NCBI RefSeq assembly: GCF_022829365.1
Contig: NZ_JAKSYJ010000201.1
Coordinates: forward strand, 1 to 39,035
Length of the DNA stretch: 39,035 nucleotides
Reading direction: 5' to 3'
Source: Methylobacterium sp. J-077
GTDB taxonomy: Bacteria; Pseudomonadota; Alphaproteobacteria; Rhizobiales; Beijerinckiaceae
The notes under the pieces were generated by a model that did not search any database, had not been told where the DNA came from, and saw only the letters and a program-made list of their open reading frames with translations. Of this stretch, positions 33,571-39,035 are shown piece after piece. Numbering within the stretch: position 1 is the first letter of the stretch; the number at the start of each line of letters is the position of its first letter. The position numbers were made by a program, and so were the translations under genes.

Positions 33571-34844
33571 CACTGGCCGTAGCTGACACGGTAGATAGCG
33601 CCGTTGTAATCGTCCGAGACGAGCAGAGACCCGTCCTTGGCGACCAGAACGTCGACCGGGCGGCCGGCATATTTGTTGTCCTGCAGGAAGCCGGTCAGGA
33701 ACGGCTCCACGGCTGCGACCTTGCCGTCCGGGCCCGGACGCGCGACCACGACGTCGCCGCCGAGCTTGGTCGTGCGGTTCCAGGAGCCGTGCCGGGCGAT
33801 GAAAACGGCATCCTTATAGGAATCCGGGAACTGCGCGCCGGTGTAGAACCGCATCCCGAGCGAGGCCGTGTGCGGCCCGAGCAGGCCCGCCGGCGCGGTG
33901 AACTCCGCGCAGGAATGACCCCAGCCGTATTCGGGATCCGTGAACGTGCCCTGGTGGCAGAACGGATAGCCGAAATGCTGTTTGCCCGGCTCCGTGAGCA
34001 CGTTCAGCTCGTCGTTCGGGATATCCTCGGAGACCCAGTCGCGGCCATTGTCCGTAAACCAGAGCTGCTTGGTCTTCGGGTTCCAGTCGAATCCCACCGT
34101 GTTGCGCACCCCGCGGGCGATCACCTCGGCGTTCTTGCCGTCGAGATCGATCCGGCGGATCTGAGCGTGCGTGTCCGGGGGCATCACGATGTTGCCGGGC
34201 GCGCCGACCGGGACGTAGAGCTTGTTGTCCGGCCCGATGGCGATGAACTTCCAGCCATGGGCCTCGTCCTTGGGCAGATCATCGTAGACGAGGCTCGGCT
34301 TCTCGGAGCCGTCGAGATGGTTGGCGATGTCGTCGTAGCGCCAGATCTTCGACAGCTCGGCGACGTAGAGCGCGCCCTCGTGGAATGCGACACCGTTCGG
34401 CCGGTGCAGCCCCGACGCGATCGTCTTGACCTCGCGCTTGCCGTCCGGCCCGGCCTGCGGCAGCACCGCGTAGACCTTGCCGACGGTGCGGGTGCCGACG
34501 AACAGCGTCCCGTCCGGCGCCTGGGTCATCGAGCGGGCATTGGCGAGGCCGCTGGCATAGACCTCGACCTTGAAGCCCTCCGGCACCTTCAGCTTGTCGA
34601 GCGGCAGCTTGGCGGCGGCCGTCGCCAGGGGCGGCCCCGCGACCGGCGCGAGCTTGGCCGCGTCTCCGCCTTCGGGACGTCCGTAGAGGGCCGAGCCGCG
34701 GTCGACCTGCACGCTGGCCGGCGGCGCGGAGCTGGCCTTCGTCTCTTGCGCACGCACCGCGTCCAGGGACGCGGTCCCGAAGCCCAGGCAGGCGAGTGCG
34801 GCGGCGAGGCCGCGGGTCAGAATCGGCTTGGTGACTGGCGTCAT
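33570..34844 (-). CDS. PQQ-dependent sugar dehydrogenase (L-sorbosone dehydrogenase-like)
   Basis: Beta-propeller dehydrogenase of the soluble glucose/sorbosone dehydrogenase family, oxidising a sugar or aldose with PQQ in the periplasm. The 424-residue product has a signal peptide (ILTRGLAAALACLGFGTASLDAVRA), and motifs PEGFKVEVYASGLANARSMTQAPDGTLFVG, SGLHRPNGVAFHEGALYVAE, RGVRNTVGFDWNPKTKQLWFTDNGRDW, FGYPFCHQG and GRPVDVLVAKDGSLLVSDDYNGAIYRV. The start at 34844 is chosen for its GGGAG ribosome-binding site and the signal peptide that follows. It precedes and overlaps a cytochrome c gene. The true substrate is uncertain. PQQ dependence is a family property and links this gene with the pqqA pair in the same window. 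Confidence 0.9.
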   Translation of the reverse strand: MTPVTKPILTRGLAAALACLGFGTASLDAVRAQETKASSAPPASVQVDRGSALYGRPEGGDAAKLAPVAGPPLATAAAKLPLDKLKVPEGFKVEVYASGLANARSMTQAPDGTLFVGTRTVGKVYAVLPQAGPDGKREVKTIASGLHRPNGVAFHEGALYVAELSKIWRYDDIANHLDGSEKPSLVYDDLPKDEAHGWKFIAIGPDNKLYVPVGAPGNIVMPPDTHAQIRRIDLDGKNAEVIARGVRNTVGFDWNPKTKQLWFTDNGRDWVSEDIPNDELNVLTEPGKQHFGYPFCHQGTFTDPEYGWGHSCAEFTAPAGLLGPHTASLGMRFYTGAQFPDSYKDAVFIARHGSWNRTTKLGGDVVVARPGPDGKVAAVEPFLTGFLQDNKYAGRPVDVLVAKDGSLLVSDDYNGAIYRVSYGQ

Positions 34845-35179
34845 GATGTCTCCCGAGACGGCCGGCATCTTGGATCGCCCGGTCCGATCTGCATTCTCTA
34901 TTCAACGTCTGGCGGAGCAATGCGACCCCTTCGACAACCCTGGCGCGACAGCGGGGATGCCCCCGTAACGCATCTTTCGCGATCCAGCGTCGCCGGCCGA
35001 TCCGCGTGCGGTGCCAGCCGTCGATACCCATGGCCGGGTCCACCCGCGAAAACCTTGCGTTTTGACGAGTGATCTCCGAAAACGCGCGCGTCCGGAACGC
35101 TTGAGCTTGGCCGGGGACCGCGGCGCGTGCCGTGGCCCGGGTGACGCGGCGTTCCGATCCGGTTCGAGGACACGTATCG
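34845..35179. other. Divergent intergenic region
   Basis: About 335 bases between the sorbosone dehydrogenase-like gene and the methyltransferase-like gene. It should contain both promoters. No credible small gene, clear operator or RNA structure is visible; open frames crossing it are extensions of the flanking genes. Confidence 0.6.
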
Positions 35180-35833
35180 ATGATCGATTACGCGCAGGCG
35201 CGGCGGATGATGGTCGACTGCCAGTTGCGGACCTTCGACGTGAACGACAACACGGTGCTGGACGCGTTCGACACGGTGGCGCGCGAGGCCTTCGTGCCCA
35301 AGGGCCGCGAACCGTTCGCCTATATCGATCAGACCCTGCGGCTCGACGGCGCGGGCGGCGAGACCCGCTGCCTGCCAGCCCCGATGGTGCTGGCCCGGCT
35401 GATCCAGGCTCTGAAGATCCGGCCCGGTGCCAAAGCCCTCGATGTCGGCACCGGCACCGGCTACGCCGCCGCCGTAATGTCGAATCTCGGGGCGGACGTG
35501 ACCGCGCTGGAATCGGTGACAGACCTCGCCGAAACGGCCCGCACCAAGCTCGGCGCCTCGGCTACGGTGATCGAGGGACCGCTGCAGGCGGGCGCCCCCA
35601 AGCAGGCGCCCTTCGACGTGATTCTGATCAACGGCCGGGTCGAGGTCCGGCCGCAGGCGCTGCTGGACCAGCTCAAGGACGATGGCCGCCTTGCCTGCGT
35701 GTTCGGCCCACACCGCAATGCCAAGGCAACCCTGTTCGTCCGCGCCGGCGATGCTTTCGGCTCACGCCCGCTGTTCGACGCCGCCCTGCCGCTCCTCGAC
35801 GCCTTCGCGGCCGAAGCCGGCTTCACGTTCTGA
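35180..35833 (+). CDS. Protein-L-isoaspartate O-methyltransferase-like protein
   Basis: SAM-dependent methyltransferase fold related to Pcm. The 217-residue product has the SAM motif ALDVGTGTGYAAAV (G90 to G94), the region MMVDCQLRTFDVND at the N-terminus and PFDVILINGRVE in the position of motif II. The substrate-site segment, which in true Pcm reads as a TIS-x-P-x-MV pattern, is here ETRCLPAPMVLARL, so isoaspartyl repair activity is doubtful. In related genomes, from memory, this gene commonly precedes a TolC-type outer-membrane gene; here none follows and the sequence changes character instead. The ATG at 35180 fits the family N-terminus. It is likely cytoplasmic. Confidence 0.83.
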   Translation: MIDYAQARRMMVDCQLRTFDVNDNTVLDAFDTVAREAFVPKGREPFAYIDQTLRLDGAGGETRCLPAPMVLARLIQALKIRPGAKALDVGTGTGYAAAVMSNLGADVTALESVTDLAETARTKLGASATVIEGPLQAGAPKQAPFDVILINGRVEVRPQALLDQLKDDGRLACVFGPHRNAKATLFVRAGDAFGSRPLFDAALPLLDAFAAEAGFTF

Positions 35834-36332
35834 GGTAGAGCTTGTCGCGGATTCTGTGACGTCGACTGGTGCGCTGAACTGCCTCGTGGCGCGTCTGGAG
35901 CGCTGTGGGTAGTTCGACCGACCGACGGTGGTTCGGCGATCTCTGCAAGTGGGCACAGCACGATTTTTCGAGGAGGACGGATCCTCGAACTCCGCTTTAC
36001 AGCTGTAAGCGGACCGCTCTGGTGCTGCGCGACAGCGTCAGAGTGATGATCATAGCTTGCAAGGCCGCCATCAGGAATGCGTCGGCGACTTTCGCAAAAC
36101 ATGCCCTGATTGTAGTCATAACAGCGACCGCCGATGTCGCACCTGTTTCCAATAAATTAGAGGTGCCTCATGCACGGGATGCATCGGGATTCAAAGAATT
36201 TCTAGTGGTGTGACAACCAGTTGGAGGAAATGAGAGCGGATGATCCGAGCGGATTGAACAGGCGGCAAACAGGAAGCGGATTCGCACTTTCCCAGCGCGA
36301 ACAGGCGCGATCGAGCTCTCTGGTGCGAACCT
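35834..36332. other. Non-coding transition into AT-richer DNA
   Basis: About 500 bases without a supportable gene. Base composition shifts from the GC-rich backbone toward AT-richer sequence through this stretch, consistent with the left edge of an acquired region. Short frames on both strands show no recognisable protein. Confidence 0.55.
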
Positions 36333-37367
36333 TCAACGGCCTCGTTCACGATGGAGGCGCTGCAGGTCGGCCTCGACCATGAGGCGACAGAGCTCATTCA
36401 GTTTCGTGGTAGGGCGCCAGCCGAGCATGTTCTCGGCCTTGCTGTAATCCCCGATCAAGGCATCAACCTCCGCTGGGCGAAAGAAAGTGGGATCGACTTC
36501 GACCACTCGCTTCCCACTCTGGCGTGAGATAGCAAACTCATCGACTCCAGAAGACGACCATTCAACGTCGATGTCCGCCGCGGCGAATGAAAGCGTTACA
36601 AAGTCTCGCACGGAGGTCGTTTTGTTTGTAGCGAGCACGAACGTATCCGCGCTATCCGCCTGCAACATCAAGCGCATTCCCTCGACATAATCTTTTGCAT
36701 AACCCCAGTCGCGCAATGCATTGAGGTTGCCTAACCGTAGGATCGTCTCAGAACCATGCGCAATCTGGGCCACGCCGTGCGTAATCTTACGTGTGACGAA
36801 TTCCTTACCTCTCAGCGGCGATTCGTGATTGAACAGAATTCCAGAAGCTGCAAAGATACCATAAGATTCGCGATAATTGACCGTCATCCAATGAGCAAAA
36901 AGTTTCGACACACCATACGGGCTCCTCGGGTAAAATGGCGTCGTCTCAGTCTGTGGAGTCGATTGCACTAGGCCGAACATTTCGGCAGAAGATGCTTGAT
37001 AGTAACGTGCGGCGGCTTTGCGTTCGCGGATTCCTTCGAGAAAATTCAGCGGCCCGATACCGGTTATTTGAGCCGTCGTAAACGGTTGATCGAAAGATAC
37101 TTGCACATGCGTTTGCGCTGCCAGATTATAAATCTCGTCCGGGGCAGCGCGATCCAATAGTCGCAGAGTCGAACTAAAATCTGTCATATCATGTTGGACA
37201 AGGATCAGATTAGGATCTCTGAGAATATTTAGCGCCTCAATACGCCAGAAATTCTCCGAACTCGATCGACGGTAGGTCGCATAAACCTTGTAACCGTGAA
37301 GCAAAAGGTTTTGTGCCAGATATGCACCGTCTTGTCCGGTCACGCCGGTGATGAGTGCTGTTTTCAT
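36333..37367 (-). CDS. gmd: GDP-mannose 4,6-dehydratase
   Basis: Converts GDP-D-mannose to GDP-4-keto-6-deoxy-D-mannose, the precursor of fucose, rhamnose and related deoxysugars in surface polysaccharides. The 344-residue product has the NADP motif ALITGVTGQDGAYLAQNLL, RRSSSENFWRIEAL, NLAAQTHVQVSFDQP, the active-site YQASSAEMFG and YGVSK, and GILFNHESPLRG. These are typical of Gmd, which is usually 340-370 residues long. The ATG at 37367 begins the conserved N-terminus. Its base composition is well below the window average, as is its upstream neighbour's, suggesting transfer. The glycosyltransferase gene ends 11 bases before it on the same strand, so the two probably form part of one polysaccharide operon read leftward. 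Confidence 0.95.
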   Translation of the reverse strand: MKTALITGVTGQDGAYLAQNLLLHGYKVYATYRRSSSENFWRIEALNILRDPNLILVQHDMTDFSSTLRLLDRAAPDEIYNLAAQTHVQVSFDQPFTTAQITGIGPLNFLEGIRERKAAARYYQASSAEMFGLVQSTPQTETTPFYPRSPYGVSKLFAHWMTVNYRESYGIFAASGILFNHESPLRGKEFVTRKITHGVAQIAHGSETILRLGNLNALRDWGYAKDYVEGMRLMLQADSADTFVLATNKTTSVRDFVTLSFAAADIDVEWSSSGVDEFAISRQSGKRVVEVDPTFFRPAEVDALIGDYSKAENMLGWRPTTKLNELCRLMVEADLQRLHRERGR

Positions 37368-37378
37368 GCTCAAAGATC

Positions 37379-38503
37379 CTAGTTGGTCAGACGACGTTGG
37401 TGTTCCGCCCATTTCTCGCTGACAAACCGCGAAAATTTTTCTCGGAATACGGCCGTCGAGAACGTTTCCGCATGCGCACGGATCTTATGATGATCATATA
37501 TGTCGCCGACTGCCTCAAACCGATTGATGGCATCGATGATCGAGTCTGTCGTTTGCTCGTGAAAATGCAGGCCTGTAACGCCGTCGATCACGGTCTCCCG
37601 AGCGCCCCCTCGACCAAAAGCAATAACCGGTGCGCCGCAGGCCTGAGCTTCTAGGGGAGCAATCCCGAAATCCTCCTCGGAAGCAAATATAAATGCACGA
37701 CAACGTCGCAGATGATCAAGTAAAATCTGGTTCGACTGATACCCCAATATCTTGATATTCGGCGTCGCTATCGATTTTGCATATTTATATTTCGGGCCAT
37801 CACCAATAACAACCAGTTTTCTCTTCGGCGTTTTCGTAAAGGCTTCCACAATGAGGTGCATCTGCTTGTATGGAACCATTCGAGATGCCGTCAGATAAAA
37901 GTCCTCCCGATTTGTACCATCAAGGCTATAGCGATCAGTGTCGACATTAGGATATATAACATCAGAGAATTGACGATAAGTTTTCTCGATACGACCGGAG
38001 ATATACCTAGAACACGCGACAAAATGATCCACACCGTTCGAAGTTCTTTGATCCCAAATTCTAATCTTATGGAGAAAGTATCGAGCGAGGCCGCGTCGGA
38101 TGGGCCCAAAGCCGGAGCCTTCGAGATATTGATTTTGCAGATCCCACGCATACCGCATCGGCGTGTAACAGTAGCAAATATGAAGTTGCCGTCGAGTTGT
38201 AATGACACCTTTAGCTACCGCGTGACAATTAGAGATAACGATATCGTATTTTGACAAATCGTGTTGTTCGATTGCCAAGGGCATAAGAGGAAGCATATAA
38301 GTATAATATTTTTTCGAAAATGGTATCTTCTGTAAAAAAGACGGCGTTATAGATCTACCACGAAAATGATCCATGTCTGTTTCAGAAAGGAAATTTATCA
38401 GGCAGAATATGTCGGCATCGGGATATATATTTGCCATCTCCGCCAAAACTTTGTCTGATCCAGCATATGTAGTCAGCCATTCGTGTACTAGAGCGATCTT
38501 CAT
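37379..38503 (-). CDS. Glycosyltransferase family 4 (mannosyltransferase-like)
   Basis: Retaining GT-B glycosyltransferase that adds a sugar from a nucleotide donor. The 374-residue product starts KIALVHEWLTTYAGSDKVLAEM, with the glycine-rich donor-site loop area at the N-terminus, CYCYTPMRYAWDLQ, ASRMVPYKQMHLIVEAF, and the EX7E signature EDFGIAPLE within ASEEDFGIAPLEAQACGAPVIAFG. The pattern is closest to WbaZ-type mannosyltransferases, and the neighbouring GDP-mannose dehydratase supports a GDP-sugar donor; the exact linkage is unknown. The ATG at 38503 opens the conserved N-terminus. It is the most AT-rich gene in the window and is followed at once by gmd. Upstream lie a decayed transposase and an IS630-type element. 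Confidence 0.9.
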   Translation of the reverse strand: MKIALVHEWLTTYAGSDKVLAEMANIYPDADIFCLINFLSETDMDHFRGRSITPSFLQKIPFSKKYYTYMLPLMPLAIEQHDLSKYDIVISNCHAVAKGVITTRRQLHICYCYTPMRYAWDLQNQYLEGSGFGPIRRGLARYFLHKIRIWDQRTSNGVDHFVACSRYISGRIEKTYRQFSDVIYPNVDTDRYSLDGTNREDFYLTASRMVPYKQMHLIVEAFTKTPKRKLVVIGDGPKYKYAKSIATPNIKILGYQSNQILLDHLRRCRAFIFASEEDFGIAPLEAQACGAPVIAFGRGGARETVIDGVTGLHFHEQTTDSIIDAINRFEAVGDIYDHHKIRAHAETFSTAVFREKFSRFVSEKWAEHQRRLTN

Positions 38504-38679
38504 TGCCGTCCTTGTTATAAAATTTTATTTGTGAATTCTTATCATGGCGAGCAAACCGATGCACCGAAATTCTCTGCCTTTGCTCGCGAGCAAAATCGAT
38601 GCCGCAACCTAAGCCCGGAGCCGACAGGAGGATTAATAACCTGGTTTGCACGGGATTGTGACGACGTACCGTCCTGCAT
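38504..38679. other. AT-rich intergenic region upstream of the glycosyltransferase gene
   Basis: Holds the likely promoter of the glycosyltransferase-gmd operon (minus strand). A perfect 16-base palindrome TTTGCTCGCGAGCAAA occurs at 38579-38594, and its half CGAGCAAA recurs at 38548-38555. No gene is supported. Confidence 0.5.
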
Positions 38680-38868
38680 TGAACGGTCATTGTGTGGTTC
38701 GTCCGCCGCTGGAGCGTCAAAGTCACCTTCCAAAAGGTGCACGGTCATCTTGGCGTCGAGACCCGGCGGCAGTGGTCCGACACAGCGATTGCCCGCACCA
38801 CCCCATGCCATCATGCTCTTTTCTCGATTGTTACGCTGCTACAGCTGTTCCCGGAGGCGTTGCGACGG
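38680..38868 (+). pseudogene. Decayed DDE transposase, C-terminal fragment
   Basis: The plus strand reads WFVRRWSVKVTFQKVHGHLG, then VETRRQWSDTAIARTTPCHH and ALFSIVTLL. This resembles the C-terminal end of IS701-type DDE transposases, in which a RWxxEVTFQE helix carries the third catalytic acidic residue and is followed by HLGVETQRQWSD and AIARTTP. Here the glutamate of the EV position is lysine and a TGA interrupts the frame just upstream (about 38678). No start codon or rest of the transposase is visible, so it is an insertion-sequence remnant. It lies between the polysaccharide genes and an IS630-type element. The family name is from memory; the pattern is clear but the boundaries are approximate. 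Confidence 0.6.
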
Positions 38869-38869
38869 A

Positions 38870-39035
38870 GCCGGGGTTGCCGCGTTGACCGGTTAAGGAG
38901 CCGGCAATGCCATCACCTTTATCAGTCGATCTGCGCGAGCGCGTTGTAGCGGCCGTGACCGAGGGCGCGTCTTTCCATCGAGCGGCGGCCCGGTTTGATG
39001 TGAGCGTGTCGAGTGCAAGCCGATGGTCGGCCCGG
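38870..39035 (+). mobile_element. Left end of an IS630-type insertion sequence (partial)
   Basis: The beginning of the transposase gene defines the element; its left boundary is approximate and its right end is outside the window. Together with the older transposase remnant at 38680-38868 it marks a spot of repeated insertion next to the polysaccharide genes. Confidence 0.5.
38907..39035 (+). CDS. IS630-family transposase, N-terminal 43 residues (continues beyond window)
   Basis: DNA-binding N-terminus of an IS630-type transposase. The peptide reads MPSPLSVDLRERVVAAVTEG then ASFHRAAARFDVSVSSASRW, a helix-turn-helix pattern common to this family (LSxDLRxRVVxAVxxG..RxAAxRFxVSxSSxxRW). AAGGAG six bases before the ATG is a strong ribosome-binding site. 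The reading frame is open to the window end, so completeness cannot be judged. The left inverted repeat of the element should lie between the transposase fragment upstream and 38900, but I could not identify it with confidence. Confidence 0.85.
   Translation, partial: MPSPLSVDLRERVVAAVTEGASFHRAAARFDVSVSSASRWSAR

Noticed and set aside
36333..37367. Reading the gmd-glycosyltransferase pair as a full LPS or capsule cluster
   Set aside because: Only two genes lie in the window; there is no flippase, polymerase or second sugar enzyme to define the cluster.

Overview
The window is high-GC DNA from an alphaproteobacterium, most probably Methylobacterium or Methylorubrum. The pointers are two 29-residue PqqA genes very close to the methylotroph PqqA as I remember it, a short NDUFS4-like complex I subunit, and gene content typical of Rhizobiales. 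The assignment rests on recall of protein families; no search was run.

Layout: 1-656 (-) is the 5' part of a Kup potassium transporter. 832-4237 (-) is the de novo NAD operon nadA-nadB-nadC, with two matching 7-3-7 inverted repeats upstream of nadA. 4376-5206 (-) is an aldo/keto reductase. 5411-9302 (+) is paoABC, a Tat-exported molybdenum aldehyde oxidoreductase, followed by a CoA ligase (9396-10967). An MgtE magnesium channel lies convergent (11026-12396, -). 12830-13088 (+) holds two tandem pqqA genes with no pqqBCDE beside them. A sugar-nucleotide epimerase-like gene follows, broken by one in-frame TAG (13309-14283), then a CNT nucleoside transporter (-).

15599-19576 is a catabolic island: a TetR regulator (-) divergent from an SDR, an alpha/beta hydrolase and a Baeyer-Villiger monooxygenase (+), with a perfect 10-2-10 palindrome between them. 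Next come a GGDEF-EAL protein (-), a spore-photoproduct-lyase-like radical SAM protein and a purine-type deaminase (+), an NDUFS4-like gene with tRNA-Pro(TGG) just upstream (-), an SMP-30 lactonase, a YfcG-type GST, a Nudix hydrolase and an inositol-monophosphatase-like enzyme (+), an ArsR/MFS divergent pair with its own operator, ClpB (-), a MOSC protein (+), a PQQ-type sorbosone dehydrogenase overlapping a di-haem cytochrome c (-), and an isoaspartyl-methyltransferase-like protein (+).

From about 35.8 kb the sequence becomes clearly AT-richer. It carries GDP-mannose 4,6-dehydratase and a GT4 glycosyltransferase (-), then a decayed transposase fragment and the start of an IS630-type transposase. 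This end looks like a horizontally acquired surface-polysaccharide region.

No wholly new multi-gene system is evident. The items most worth a second look are the SplB-like protein that appears to lack the hydrogen-donor cysteine, the orphan tandem pqqA pair, the paired nad operators, and the TetR-controlled Baeyer-Villiger operon.
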